DNA of 36,779 nucleotides from Candidatus Cloacimonadota bacterium. Lineage in GTDB: Bacteria > Cloacimonadota > Cloacimonadia > Cloacimonadales > JAFGVF01. The stretch lies in assembly GCA_016838885.1 (NCBI GenBank), contig JAEKNW010000286.1, forward strand, positions 1 through 36,779. Reading direction: 5' to 3'. This document shows, in pieces, positions 8,066 through 16,926 of this stretch. How positions within the stretch are numbered: the first letter of the stretch is position 1; each line of letters starts with the position of its first letter. The notes under the pieces are model-generated. The model saw nothing but the letters and a program-made list of their open reading frames with translations. It was not told the DNA's origin and did not search any database. Position numbers and translations under genes: made by a program.

Positions 8066-9171
8066 TATTGACTCCAATTTGAATACCAAAGGTTAACGGT
8101 TTCCTTGAGATAATCAGCTTCTTGTGTTGTAAGAGCATCAGGTAAATAAGTAACATCTTGGGCATTTGCTTGAATCAAGCTTTGAAAGAAGCAGAGAGAT
8201 GCTAAGTAAGTACCTTGCCATGAGGGATGTGAACCATCAGAAACATAGAGAGATATCTCAGAATTATCTTCGAATACGTAATTAAAAAGTTGACCCACCG
8301 GGACTACATCTGCATCAAGTTCTTCTCCAGCTTGTAAATAAGCTGAACTTAAGCCGGCAATTTGAGTCTGGTCATACTCCCTAGCCCAAGTCATAAAGAA
8401 GCAAGTTTGTGCTCCACTAAGGTCAATTAAACTGTCTAATTTAGCTGCGTAAGTTAGAAAAGTTGCTGTATCTAAAATGGGCATTTGACTTTGTTCTTGT
8501 AAGACAACAAGATCCCAATTTCCGTTCAAGATAGTAGCTTGAGTTGTTGGGTTGTTAAAATGATTTTCTAGGGTTAATCCACCCCCGGTTATTGCTTGAA
8601 CTTCAATTCTCAAGTTTTCATCTGTTGATTCAACAACATTTTTAAACATTTGGTCAAGTCCGTCATTATAGTAAGTGTAGCTATTTCCAAGGAAGAGAAC
8701 TCTTTGAGGGATTGGTTCAGTGATTTCCCAATCGACAATAATCTCGATGGAACCGGTAATATCGTTAATAGTAAGAGTTAGATGAACTAGAGATGTTTGG
8801 CCGGGAAAGACTTCAACATCAGTTTCACCAAAAGCAATGATATAAGTTCCAGAAAATAATTCGACTTCTAAGTGCCAGACTCCCGGATTTAAACCACTAA
8901 TAGAACCTGTAGCACTGTCCTCTGTAAGTGTTAAGCTCTGAGAAAACTCTTCATTATCTTTACTTACCCTAGCAATGGCTTCTGTAACAGTAACCTCTAA
9001 CTCTTGGAGAGGAGTTAGGGATATTGAGATGGGGATTAATCCTGTCTCAGAGTTGGAGTTATTAATAGGTGTAGTCTTATCAGAACATCCACTAGAAAAC
9101 ATTATGAGTATAATGCTTAACAGATGTAAGATGATAATATTTTTCTGTTTAAAGTTAACATAAACTTTCAA
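8065..9171 (-). CDS. SGNH-hydrolase lipoprotein (DUF4886-like)
   Basis: A 368-residue protein. The signal peptide ends in a lipobox (SSGC, Cys29), so it is probably anchored in a membrane facing the periplasm or the surface. Residues about 45-150 look like a beta-sandwich spacer. From about 156 there is an SGNH-hydrolase domain: block I 'VLFLGNSYT' (Ser164), a Gly block 'ITGGGLTLENHF', 'WDLVVLQEQSQ', and a C-terminal 'SDGSHPSWQGTYLA' with Asp312 and His315, as in the DUF4886 group. Such enzymes are esterases or acyl hydrolases of carbohydrates or lipids. It starts at TTG with AGGAG five bases upstream; that Shine-Dalgarno overlaps the stop of the nitrilase gene. The substrate is unknown. Confidence 0.85.
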   Translation of the reverse strand: MKVYVNFKQKNIIILHLLSIILIMFSSGCSDKTTPINNSNSETGLIPISISLTPLQELEVTVTEAIARVSKDNEEFSQSLTLTEDSATGSISGLNPGVWHLEVELFSGTYIIAFGETDVEVFPGQTSLVHLTLTINDITGSIEIIVDWEITEPIPQRVLFLGNSYTYYNDGLDQMFKNVVESTDENLRIEVQAITGGGLTLENHFNNPTTQATILNGNWDLVVLQEQSQMPILDTATFLTYAAKLDSLIDLSGAQTCFFMTWAREYDQTQIAGLSSAYLQAGEELDADVVPVGQLFNYVFEDNSEISLYVSDGSHPSWQGTYLASLCFFQSLIQANAQDVTYLPDALTTQEADYLKETVNLWYSNWSQ

Positions 9172-9179
9172 GGTTACTC

Positions 9180-9974
9180 CTAAGTTTGATACATATCAGG
9201 GCGACGATCAGTGAAAGCATTATTATGCTCAGTAACTTGTTTACTCAAGGCATCTGAAGGGTTAATTCTGACAAAGTTAATTCCTTCCTCAGTCTTAGTT
9301 AGAGATGTTAAAACTTCTCCTTTAGTGTTGAGAATTTGGCTCATCCCAGTGAAGTATAATTCTTTATCCCCATTAATTTCTGTACCTGTTCTATTGGATG
9401 TTATGCTAAAGACACGATTCTCTAAAGAGCGAATAGTCATAGCCTTCTGACACCAAGGTAAGACTAAATTTGAAGGATGTGCGATAATTTGAGCACCTCT
9501 AAGGGCTAAGGTTCGAGCAGATTCCGGGAATTGCCAATCAAAACAGATCATCATTCCTACTTTTACTCCACCTTTGGCTGGATAGACATTTAGTCCTGAA
9601 TCTCCTGGAGTAAAGAAAAGCTTCTCCTCAAAGAAGAGATGGGTCTTGCGATAAGTAAAAATCTCGCCATTGGGATTAAAAAGTGAGGAAGAATTATAGA
9701 GTTTACCTTGGTCATTTTCAGCAAATCCAACTACAAAACTACAATCAAGTTCTTGACTCAGTTGGGTGAAGAGTTGAGCTGTTTTCCCTGTTTTGGCATC
9801 TTCAGCTAGGCTTTTTACTTCATCCAAAGAATTAAAGACATAGCCGGAAGTTGCTAATTCTGGTAACACTACTAAATCAGCTTCAATATCTTCTAACATT
9901 TTTCTCAAATAGTTTAGGTTTTGATCAACTTGAAAAAGTTTAGGTTCAAACTGTAATACACCTACTTTATACAT
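9180..9974 (-). CDS. Nitrilase-superfamily carbon-nitrogen hydrolase
   Basis: A 264-residue cytoplasmic protein spanning the whole nitrilase/amidase fold. The catalytic triad is visible: Glu39 in 'VVLPELATSGY', Lys110 in 'YRKTHLF' and Cys144 in 'MMICFDWQFPE'. It would hydrolyse a non-peptide C-N bond, for instance an amide such as an omega-amide, N-carbamoyl compound or deaminated peptide; the subfamily is not settled by eye. GGAGA precedes the ATG. It lies 18 nt after dgt and 8 nt before the SGNH lipoprotein gene, so it is probably co-transcribed, though the neighbours suggest no shared pathway. Confidence 0.9.
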   Translation of the reverse strand: MYKVGVLQFEPKLFQVDQNLNYLRKMLEDIEADLVVLPELATSGYVFNSLDEVKSLAEDAKTGKTAQLFTQLSQELDCSFVVGFAENDQGKLYNSSSLFNPNGEIFTYRKTHLFFEEKLFFTPGDSGLNVYPAKGGVKVGMMICFDWQFPESARTLALRGAQIIAHPSNLVLPWCQKAMTIRSLENRVFSITSNRTGTEINGDKELYFTGMSQILNTKGEVLTSLTKTEEGINFVRINPSDALSKQVTEHNNAFTDRRPDMYQT

Positions 9975-9992
9975 ATCTTATCTCCTATATTT

Positions 9993-11138
9993 TTATAGTT
10001 TCCAAGGTAAGAGATAGTCTTTAATCTCTTCATTGTAGTATCTGTCTGTCATGGTTGCAATAAAATCACGGACTTTCTCGGCAGGTGAGAATGACTCTTT
10101 ATAGATTTCATTTTTATGATTAAGAAAATGCAAGAAAATCTTAGAATTTGTGTTCTTCTTAGTTAGATCTTCCATATATTTGGCAAAGAGAATATCCATG
10201 GAGCGGTTAATAATCTGGTTTGCATGCTTCACATTTTCATCAGTATAGATATATTTATAATTAAAATTCTTGAGCTTAAGTAAGTAGTGAGAAGTCTCTT
10301 CATCAAAAGCGATATGCTCATTTTCATAGCTGTTAACAATAACACTTTTTACTAATGTATCAATGATTTGAGAATTAGAGTTGCCTAAAAAATCAGTACA
10401 ATCTTGGGGAAGTTGGTCACTTTTTAAAATCTTAAATCTAACCGCATCCTCAATGTCTTGTCCGATGTAAGCTATAGTATCAGAGATTCTAACAACACAT
10501 CCTTCCATGGTGGCAGGCATCCAAGCAACACTTTGATCATGACTTTTCTTCTCAATATAATCTTGAATATCAGCTTCTGTTTTGTCTCTTTGAGGTCTTA
10601 ATACTGTATTATGCACCTCACCATCATGAGAAATTATCCCATCTCGAACTTGGAAAGTAAGATTCATTCCTTTCCCTTTTTTGGCGATATGATCAACAAT
10701 CTGCAAAGATTCAATATTGTGATGAAAAGAGCCGATACCGTGAAGACGGCATACCCGGGAGAGGGCTTTTTCACCATCATGACCAAAAGGGCAATGGCCT
10801 AAATCATGACCTAAGGCAATGGCTTCAATCAGCTCTAGATTTAGGCTAAGTGCTTTACCGATAGTGCGCGAAATCTGAGACACATAAGTAGTATGCAAGT
10901 TTCTATTAGTCATCTCTTCATCGATTAGGTTAGTAAAAGAGAAGACTTGGGTTTTGCCGTGATACCTACGATAAGCCCCACTATAGAGAATCCTGTCACG
11001 ATCTAAGGCAAAGTTTGTGCGGATATGTTCTTTAGGTTCAGGTTTCAAACGATAGGCTTCAGTGTCTTTGAAAGCAAAAGGTGAGAGATTCTCAAACGTA
11101 GTTGCTGCAATCTTCTTAAAAATATCTTTTTTGTTCAT
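9993..11138 (-). CDS. dgt: Deoxyguanosinetriphosphate triphosphohydrolase-like HD protein
   Basis: A 381-residue dNTP triphosphohydrolase of the short dGTPase-like class. The HD metal ligands are visible: His82 ('NLHTTYVSQISRTIG'), His111-Asp112 ('ALGHDLGHCPFGHDGE') and Asp220 ('VRISDTIAYIGQDIEDA'). The N-terminal 'DRDRILYSGAYRRYHGKTQVF' is typical of the family. The enzyme splits dNTPs into deoxynucleoside and triphosphate and so adjusts dNTP pools; some relatives act in phage defence, but nothing here points to that. AGAGGT precedes the ATG, and the gene follows trmB with a gap of only 2 nt, so the two are very likely co-transcribed. Confidence 0.93.
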   Translation of the reverse strand: MNKKDIFKKIAATTFENLSPFAFKDTEAYRLKPEPKEHIRTNFALDRDRILYSGAYRRYHGKTQVFSFTNLIDEEMTNRNLHTTYVSQISRTIGKALSLNLELIEAIALGHDLGHCPFGHDGEKALSRVCRLHGIGSFHHNIESLQIVDHIAKKGKGMNLTFQVRDGIISHDGEVHNTVLRPQRDKTEADIQDYIEKKSHDQSVAWMPATMEGCVVRISDTIAYIGQDIEDAVRFKILKSDQLPQDCTDFLGNSNSQIIDTLVKSVIVNSYENEHIAFDEETSHYLLKLKNFNYKYIYTDENVKHANQIINRSMDILFAKYMEDLTKKNTNSKIFLHFLNHKNEIYKESFSPAEKVRDFIATMTDRYYNEEIKDYLLPWKL

Positions 11139-11140
11139 AG

Positions 11141-11797
11141 TTACCTCTTAAGTTGGTTGAGTTTTTGATAAAACATAAATCTCGGTTCAAATCCTTCAGC
11201 TCGTTTGACCTCTTCAAAATATGTTTCAATATGTCCGGCTTGTCTCTCAAAACTAAAACCATTTTCAAACAGAGCTTTGAAGTCTACTCTCTCTTGAAAA
11301 TGTTCTATAATCCATTCTGAATAACCAGGATGATCAGTTGCAATTTCAACTTTTCCCTCTGGAGTGAGCATTAAAGATAGGGCATCGATAAAGGGTTGAT
11401 TTATTAGCCGGTACTTATGGTGCCTGCGTTTAGGCCAGGGATCAGGATGTTGAATATAAATCACCGGAATAGAATACTGGGGTATAACCTTGATAATATT
11501 CTTGTCAACATAGTGATTTAATAATTTTACATTAGTATCTTCAGCTAAATCCAGTTTTTTCATAATTGATGTTATTCTATGGGGATTGAGCTCAATTCCA
11601 ATATAGTTAATATCTCTATTCTCACGACATTTTTGCGAGATAAACTCGCCTTTTCCTGAACCGATTTCTATATGAACAGGATTATTATTTCCAAAGATTT
11701 TCACAAAATCTAAGATTATATCCTCTTCTACATTTATCAAGAATTTTTCTTTTCTCTGGTCATAATCAGCAGGTTTTCTAACTGTTCTTCTACCCAA
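11141..11797 (-). CDS. trmB: tRNA (guanine-N7-)-methyltransferase
   Basis: A 218-residue SAM-dependent methyltransferase that forms m7G at position 46 in the variable loop of tRNAs. The SAM-binding motif is 'HIEIGSGKGEF' (42-52), followed by 'YIGIEL' and the TrmB signature 'HPDPWPKRRHHKYRL' (117-131). 'EIATDHPGYSEW' and a C-terminal 'TYFEEVKRAEG' complete the family pattern, where T and E/K contact the target base. The start is TTG, with AAGGAAG upstream; the downstream neighbour dgt begins 2 nt after its stop. It belongs with the other tRNA-modification genes nearby (queH, ttcA-like). Confidence 0.96.
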   Translation of the reverse strand: MGRRTVRKPADYDQRKEKFLINVEEDIILDFVKIFGNNNPVHIEIGSGKGEFISQKCRENRDINYIGIELNPHRITSIMKKLDLAEDTNVKLLNHYVDKNIIKVIPQYSIPVIYIQHPDPWPKRRHHKYRLINQPFIDALSLMLTPEGKVEIATDHPGYSEWIIEHFQERVDFKALFENGFSFERQAGHIETYFEEVKRAEGFEPRFMFYQKLNQLKR

Positions 11798-11826
11798 ATT
11801 CTATCTTCCTTTAAGGCTATTAAATT

Positions 11827-12444
11827 CTATAAATTATTATCATCATCATCATCATCACCATAATCATAAGCTACTTGAGTTTGGGCTTGAGGTAATTCAA
11901 AGAAGAGAAGTCCTAGTGCTAATGCTAATCCTATCATTAAGTAAAGGTTAAATCCACTATGAATAATTTGCTTTATTCTTGCTAAATATAGCTCTTCTTT
12001 ATTAATTAACAAAATTCCCATCAAAGAAATTGTATGAATCATTACACCACCAACAATAAATACCAGATTTTTTAACTTAAATCCATTCACTAAGAAATAA
12101 GCTAGATAAGTTAATCCCAAAAACAAGCCAAAATATAGGAAATTCATGATATATAATAAGTAGATATTGTTATTCTCTAGGTCTGCTACAGGTAAACTTC
12201 TTACAAAAAATATAGTTGCTAGACCTGTAATGATAAGTCCCCAATAAGATAACTTGTATTTATGTAAGATGATATATAAGGCACTAGGTATCACAAAAAT
12301 CAACATTCTTAAGGTAGACGTGAGGGGAGATGAATCCCCTAATTTACCTGTCAAAGCTAAAATTTGGTTTATTATATATAATACAACTACAGGTATAATC
12401 ACTAACAAAATGGCCTGAAGTATTGGATGTAATCTATTCTGCAT
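11827..12444 (-). CDS. Multi-pass membrane protein with acidic tail, unknown function
   Basis: About 205 residues with roughly six transmembrane helices ('AILLVIIPVVVLYIINQIL', 'MLIFVIPSALYIIL', 'YWGLIITGLATIFFV', 'LYIMNFLYFGLFLGLTYLAYFLV', 'LVFIVGGVMIHTISLMGILLI', 'GFNLYLMIGLALALGLLFF') and a short hydrophilic tail with six consecutive Asp. I chose the ATG at 12444, with GTGAGGA as its Shine-Dalgarno; a GTG five codons upstream sits inside that site and is a poorer choice. The tail is encoded by six GAT codons in a row, a slippage-prone tract. I do not recognise the family. It lies between queH and trmB. Confidence 0.72.
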   Translation of the reverse strand: MQNRLHPILQAILLVIIPVVVLYIINQILALTGKLGDSSPLTSTLRMLIFVIPSALYIILHKYKLSYWGLIITGLATIFFVRSLPVADLENNNIYLLYIMNFLYFGLFLGLTYLAYFLVNGFKLKNLVFIVGGVMIHTISLMGILLINKEELYLARIKQIIHSGFNLYLMIGLALALGLLFFELPQAQTQVAYDYGDDDDDDNNL

Positions 12445-12510
12445 CTTGATTTTCCTCACTAATTTTAAATTTATTCCAATTATAGTTAATCGCTGAATTA
12501 TGGCAAGTTT

Positions 12511-13044
12511 TTATTTCTTAGGTCTATAATAACGATCTCTTTCAGAGTAGATACATCCACAATATTGCTGTCTATACATTCCTTCTTCTTTAGAGAGTTG
12601 GATACCTTCTTTCCAAAATTCTCTAAAGTCTTGATAGAAGAATTTAACTCCGTATTCTTTAGCAAGAGATTCAGCAATTTCAATCATGAGCTTGTGATTT
12701 TGGTGTTTGGAATAGAGTAGGGTAGAGGTGAAGGCATCAAAGTTGCCTTTTTTAGCAATTATTGCAGTGTATTTAAGCCTTTCATAGTAGCAAGAGATAC
12801 AACGCTTATTCTCCTTATAGACAGCATTTTGTAGGAATCTGTCTAAGTCATACTCATCTTTTTCTATATAAGAGATATTATTTTTAGCGATAAAATCTCT
12901 TAAGGTATCTAATCTTTTCTGATATTCGGTATAGGGATGAATATTGTGATTAAACCAAAAGGCAGTTATATCATGATCATCTTTTAAATGAGTGTAGGGG
13001 GCGATAAAACAGGGAGCACAGCAAACATGGATAAGTAATTTCAT
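12511..13044 (-). CDS. queH: Epoxyqueuosine reductase QueH
   Basis: A 177-residue protein of the QueH family (formerly DUF208), which performs the last step of queuosine synthesis, reducing epoxyqueuosine in tRNA; it is the non-homologous substitute for QueG. The metal/cluster cysteines are all present: 'VCCAPC' (Cys8, Cys9, Cys12), 'KRCISCYYERL' (Cys82, Cys85) and 'YCGCIYSERDRY' (Cys162, Cys164). The length fits the family. AGAGGT precedes the ATG, and the gene starts 7 nt after the PP-loop ATPase gene, forming a tRNA-modification pair. Confidence 0.94.
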   Translation of the reverse strand: MKLLIHVCCAPCFIAPYTHLKDDHDITAFWFNHNIHPYTEYQKRLDTLRDFIAKNNISYIEKDEYDLDRFLQNAVYKENKRCISCYYERLKYTAIIAKKGNFDAFTSTLLYSKHQNHKLMIEIAESLAKEYGVKFFYQDFREFWKEGIQLSKEEGMYRQQYCGCIYSERDRYYRPKK

Positions 13045-13051
13045 AAAACCT

Positions 13052-13810
13052 CTATTTAAAAACCTTTATTGAATCATCTAATTCATCAGCAAGAATAAGA
13101 TCATAATATTTTTCTAAAGCTTTGATAACATTCTCTTCAAGACGATATTCCGGGAAAATTTCTTGAATTTTCTCAACTTTGGACCGAAAATCTTCTCTTA
13201 TATTAGTCTCTTCATAAGGGCATTGATAAGAGATTTTTGTCAAATTCTTTTTTTGGAAGAGATTCAAAATCCAGCTTTCATTCACAAAAATTATAGGTCT
13301 GATAACAGCTAAATCTAATTTTCGATAATGGAGAATAGGCGGGAAAGATTCAATATTTTGGTGAATAACCAGGTTCATGAAGAAGGTATCAACAGCATCG
13401 TCAGCATGATGTCCATAGGCAATTTTACGAATTCCACGACGATTAATCTCTTCCCACATAGCTTGTCTCTTTATTCTAGCACAAGAGTAGCAGATATGAG
13501 GGTAATTGATTACCTGCTCCATATCGATATGAAGGATAACAGACTCAATCTCAAACATTTCGCAAAGCTTGGTTATAGGGGATAAATCGTAATCTCCTGT
13601 CTGAACATGTAGCCCAATTAGATTGAATTTAAGATAGGAGTATTTGTTAATATACCAAAGCAGAAAGAGCAAGGTTGCACTATCTTTTCCACCTGAGAGG
13701 GCTACTGCTATTGTTTCATTCTCTTCTATAAGTTTATACTTCCTAATCGTTCTGATTATTCTACTAATAATTCTTTTTATCGATTTATCATAGGCTAAAT
13801 TATCTTGCAT
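13052..13810 (-). CDS. ttcA: TtcA-like PP-loop ATPase (tRNA thiolation)
   Basis: A 252-residue PP-loop ATPase. 'ALSGGKDSATLLF' (SGGKDS 39-44) is the ATP pyrophosphatase loop. A CxxC pair at Cys107/Cys110 ('ICYSCARIKRQAMW'), 'YGHHADDAVDTFFMN' and a third Cys197 ('QCPYEE') match the arrangement by which TtcA and TtuA-type enzymes hold a [4Fe-4S] cluster. TtcA makes 2-thiocytidine at tRNA position 32; TtuA-like relatives thiolate other positions, so the exact target base is less certain than the chemistry. It is the first gene of the minus-strand run ending at 6288 and has the heptamer array in its upstream gap. Confidence 0.85.
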   Translation of the reverse strand: MQDNLAYDKSIKRIISRIIRTIRKYKLIEENETIAVALSGGKDSATLLFLLWYINKYSYLKFNLIGLHVQTGDYDLSPITKLCEMFEIESVILHIDMEQVINYPHICYSCARIKRQAMWEEINRRGIRKIAYGHHADDAVDTFFMNLVIHQNIESFPPILHYRKLDLAVIRPIIFVNESWILNLFQKKNLTKISYQCPYEETNIREDFRSKVEKIQEIFPEYRLEENVIKALEKYYDLILADELDDSIKVFK

Positions 13811-13835
13811 TTTATTACTCTTTATATCTTATAAT

Positions 13836-13912
13836 CTAAACTCTAAACTCTAAACCCTAAACTCTAAACCCTAAACTCTAAACTCTAAACCCTAAACTCT
13901 AAACCCTAAACT
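13836..13912. repeat. Heptanucleotide tandem array (CTAAACT/CTAAACC)
   Basis: Eleven uninterrupted 7-nt units read CTAAACT (T) or CTAAACC (C) in the order T,T,C,T,C,T,T,C,T,C,T. Units 1-5 and 6-10 are identical, so there is a perfect higher-order 35-bp duplication (13836-13870 and 13871-13905). The array lies between the start of the ttcA-like gene and the end of the M28 peptidase gene. It could serve as a spacer, a binding array or a slippage site upstream of ttcA; I see no gene in it. Confidence 0.95.
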
Positions 13913-13951
13913 ATCATATCAAATCAAAGATTCAACACTATGAAAGACGCA

Positions 13952-16828
13952 TTATTTAAGCAGTACCATTCTCTTAGTTTGAGATAAGCCTGAATTAGTA
14001 GTGAGCTTATATAGATATACTCCTGAACTCAAGATGTTTCCTTTTTCATCTTCTCCCTTCCAAGCAATCTGATGGTTTCCAGAGTTCAGTCTTCCCTTAA
14101 ACAAGTTCTTCACAAGTTGCCCTTTGATATTGTATATTTTGAGATCAGTATGGCTTGGGGTGGGCAAAGTAAATTTTATGGTGGTAGAAGGATTAAATGG
14201 ATTAGGATAGTTTGATAGGGCCAAATTTGGAATAGGAGGGGTAGCTTCATTATCTTCAATATCTACTGCTTCCTCGAATAAGTTCAAGGCAGTTTCAACA
14301 AACTCTCTAGCTTGATGAGTCTTTATAAAATAGAGAGGAAGCGAGGTTATAACTGCTTTAGAATTAGGGAGTGTCTTGCAGATTGCTACGATTTTATTAT
14401 CAAAATAGTTCTGAGGTGCAGTATCTAAGTCAGATTGATAGCTTAGGATATTTTGCACAGAGTCATCATTATAAGTAGTATAGGCTTCTAGGTTAAATAA
14501 TCTATCATTAAAAGTTGGATAGATCTTATCCGGGTCAACTTCTAAATCGGAAATATCCCAAGAGAGAGCTTCAGCCCTGGCAAATTTAGCAGTACTATTA
14601 TTATCGACTTCATTGATTCCAAAAAGATTATTAGCTATATCATCATCAGAGAATGAAACAGGATAGGTGTCATTGTTCAAACCTAAGAACCTAATCGGAG
14701 CTGAAGCAGAAACTAATAAATTACCACCCAGTTCTGCATATCTCTGAAGAACATCAACTAGTTCAAGATTTGTATTATTAGTAAATGAGTTCTGGAAGAT
14801 TATAATAGTAGAATAGATACCTAAATCATCGATCCTAATTTCAGCTTGAGCATCATTATGAACAAGGTCATAATCGTAATTAATAAAGAGATTAGAGTAA
14901 AATTCCTCGACTGCTGATTGGGCTGGATAGAGGAGGTTAGCTTCAGAGAAAGTAGTAAAATCAAAGATACCAATTCCTGAGTTAAAGCTTAAGTGACGAG
15001 CAGTGATAACTTCAGATGGCTGACTTTCATTATTATCGTTGTCATAAGCTGTTATCATATAATTATACCAGACTTGATCTTCTGTTGATGAGTCCAAAAA
15101 AGATGTCTCATTATTGCTGAGATCAGCTATCTGAGTAAATTCAGTTTCTTCTAGATTCTTGCGATAAATGTTATAACCTGCTAAGTCTAACTCTATGTTT
15201 GCATTCCAGACTAGATTAATTTCATGATTAAGAGGTTCATAAGCTAACCCTTCCACTACTCTTGGAGTACTTTGTGGGGTTATGAATCTGCTTTCCCCAA
15301 AACTTAAAAAACTATTTAAACTGGTGTAAAGGGTAATCTCATAAGGTGTATTATCTGTTAAATTCTCAATAGAATAGAAGTTAGTATCGGTGTAATATGA
15401 TTCAACTTCATTACTATTAATATTCTTTACTTCTAACAAATATTCAATTCCCCATAAATTAATCTCATTCCAATAGGCATTAACAGTAGTTCCCTCTCCT
15501 AAATCCTCGACTCTGAAATCTTCTGCTGAAGGAGGTAGGTTTCCAACTGAAATTGCAGTCGAAGTAACTAATTTAATAAACTGGGCTGCATAGTCAGGAT
15601 TAGTATTTTCACTAATATCTTGAGCGGAGTGATAATAGGGACTGAACACTTCTTCCATGAAGAAAATTGCAGGAAAACCATTAACATGATAAGCCCAACT
15701 GTCAGAATTTGCTGAGGCAGTGTTTATGGTGTAGGTGTTCATCTGAAGCTCACTACTATTATCGAGCGTTAGTTCTGATAAAGCTTCAGCTCCAGGATAA
15801 GTACGTAGTGTAAAAGTAAAGTTATCTGTAGTACAATTAGATATCATATCACTATTGAGCATTCCAATTATATTCACATCATTTTCAGAAAGATATTCTG
15901 CATCATGATATGCTCCAAAAAGTCCAAATTCTTCCATTGCAAAAGTTACAAATCTAACAGAATTCTGAAGTTCAATATTATTTTGTTTTAACACACGGGC
16001 AGTCTCTAATACAGCAGATGTACCACTTGCATTATCATCAGCTCCAGGAGCATAAGTGTAAGCTTCATTTATATTTGGAGTAATAATAGAATCATGATGA
16101 CCTCCAATAACAACATACTGGTCAGGGAATAAAGTCCCTTCTTCTATACATACTACATTATATTGCCAGGTTTGATATTGGCTTACATAAAAAGAATCAA
16201 TCGCAACATTAGTGTAGCCAAACCTAGTAAATTGACTAGCAATCCAGTCCGAGACCTGTCTGCGGTTAGAGTGAAGAGCAAAACGAGTTCCAAAATCTTC
16301 TAAAGTCTGAATAAACCAGGCAACGCTATCAGCATTTACAGATTCTATGGCATCATCAAAATCTCTTGAAATCTCAGATATTTGTCTATACTTGCTTGCT
16401 TTATTTTCATATAGTTTGGAACTAATACGGACAGGGACGAATTTTATTCCTGCCTCAGGGAGATAAGCCTGTTTTGCTGAATTAGAACGCTCAAGTCTAA
16501 TAGCATCACTTATCAAGATTTCATCAAGATAGGGTTGAGATTTAAATTCGATTCCATCTTTGGCAGATATTATGTAAAGAGGATTTAGTTCAATATCTGA
16601 GGTAAGTAGCTCATAACTAATCTCTGCTTTATCAAGAAGTGATATGGATTGAGGAGAGACTATTACATAATCCTCCATCTCGAAACAGAGATTTACCTCT
16701 AATTTCTCTAGTTTGTTGAGGATGTTATGGTTAGTTTTACTGACTTGTACAACTGGTTGAGAAAAAATATATACTGGGATTAGTCCCACTATAATTAACA
16801 GTAATAGCCCTATTTGATTCTTATTCAT
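13952..16828 (-). CDS. Secreted M28-family metallopeptidase with C-terminal sorting domain
   Basis: A 958-residue protein. A signal peptide (about 1-23) precedes a propeptide-like region and an M28 aminopeptidase domain (about 165-425) with the complete di-zinc set: His244 and Asp246 ('GGHHDS'), Asp264 ('GADDNASG'), Glu299 catalytic and Glu300 ('AMEEFGLFG'), Asp327 ('LNSDM') and His400 ('YYHSAQD'). Fibronectin-III-like modules follow (about 430-615; 'GLAYEPLNHEINLVWNAN'), then a beta-rich region, then a terminal sorting/FlgD-like domain ('NPFNPSTTIKFTLP', 'LKIYNIKGQLVKNL', 'ILSSGVYLYKL', ending LLK). It is probably exported, then handled by a type IX-like system or surface-anchored, and degrades peptides outside. 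AGGAG precedes the ATG, and a TTGACA promoter lies in the 98-nt gap upstream. Confidence 0.92.
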   Translation of the reverse strand: MNKNQIGLLLLIIVGLIPVYIFSQPVVQVSKTNHNILNKLEKLEVNLCFEMEDYVIVSPQSISLLDKAEISYELLTSDIELNPLYIISAKDGIEFKSQPYLDEILISDAIRLERSNSAKQAYLPEAGIKFVPVRISSKLYENKASKYRQISEISRDFDDAIESVNADSVAWFIQTLEDFGTRFALHSNRRQVSDWIASQFTRFGYTNVAIDSFYVSQYQTWQYNVVCIEEGTLFPDQYVVIGGHHDSIITPNINEAYTYAPGADDNASGTSAVLETARVLKQNNIELQNSVRFVTFAMEEFGLFGAYHDAEYLSENDVNIIGMLNSDMISNCTTDNFTFTLRTYPGAEALSELTLDNSSELQMNTYTINTASANSDSWAYHVNGFPAIFFMEEVFSPYYHSAQDISENTNPDYAAQFIKLVTSTAISVGNLPPSAEDFRVEDLGEGTTVNAYWNEINLWGIEYLLEVKNINSNEVESYYTDTNFYSIENLTDNTPYEITLYTSLNSFLSFGESRFITPQSTPRVVEGLAYEPLNHEINLVWNANIELDLAGYNIYRKNLEETEFTQIADLSNNETSFLDSSTEDQVWYNYMITAYDNDNNESQPSEVITARHLSFNSGIGIFDFTTFSEANLLYPAQSAVEEFYSNLFINYDYDLVHNDAQAEIRIDDLGIYSTIIIFQNSFTNNTNLELVDVLQRYAELGGNLLVSASAPIRFLGLNNDTYPVSFSDDDIANNLFGINEVDNNSTAKFARAEALSWDISDLEVDPDKIYPTFNDRLFNLEAYTTYNDDSVQNILSYQSDLDTAPQNYFDNKIVAICKTLPNSKAVITSLPLYFIKTHQAREFVETALNLFEEAVDIEDNEATPPIPNLALSNYPNPFNPSTTIKFTLPTPSHTDLKIYNIKGQLVKNLFKGRLNSGNHQIAWKGEDEKGNILSSGVYLYKLTTNSGLSQTKRMVLLK

Positions 16829-16875
16829 CTCTTGCTCCTATTTGATTTAAAAGTTCTATTTTCCTACAAATCAAT

Positions 16876-16902
16876 TATTTATTTGAGGGTAAGATGTGTC
16901 AA
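16876..16902 (-). promoter_or_regulatory. Promoter of the M28 peptidase gene
   Basis: On the minus strand, TTGACA (16897-16902), a 15-nt spacer containing TTACCCT, and TAAATA (16876-16881) lie about 50 nt before the peptidase ATG. The block closely resembles the one before the TfoX-like gene. The region also forms a perfect 9-bp inverted repeat (TTTATTTGA at 16878-16886, TCAAATAAA at 16899-16907). Confidence 0.5.
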
Positions 16903-16926
16903 ATAAAAAAATATAGGAGCCAGCTC

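Noticed and set aside
9993-11138. Phage-defence dGTPase system
   Set aside because: The dgt-like gene sits in a housekeeping run next to trmB; no defence partners or mobile features are nearby.
12498-12683. Short minus-strand frame overlapping queH
   Set aside because: It lies in another frame of a well-supported gene and has no family features.
13836-13912. Telomere-like sequence
   Set aside because: Similarity of the heptamer to eukaryotic telomere units is short and the array lies between ordinary bacterial genes.
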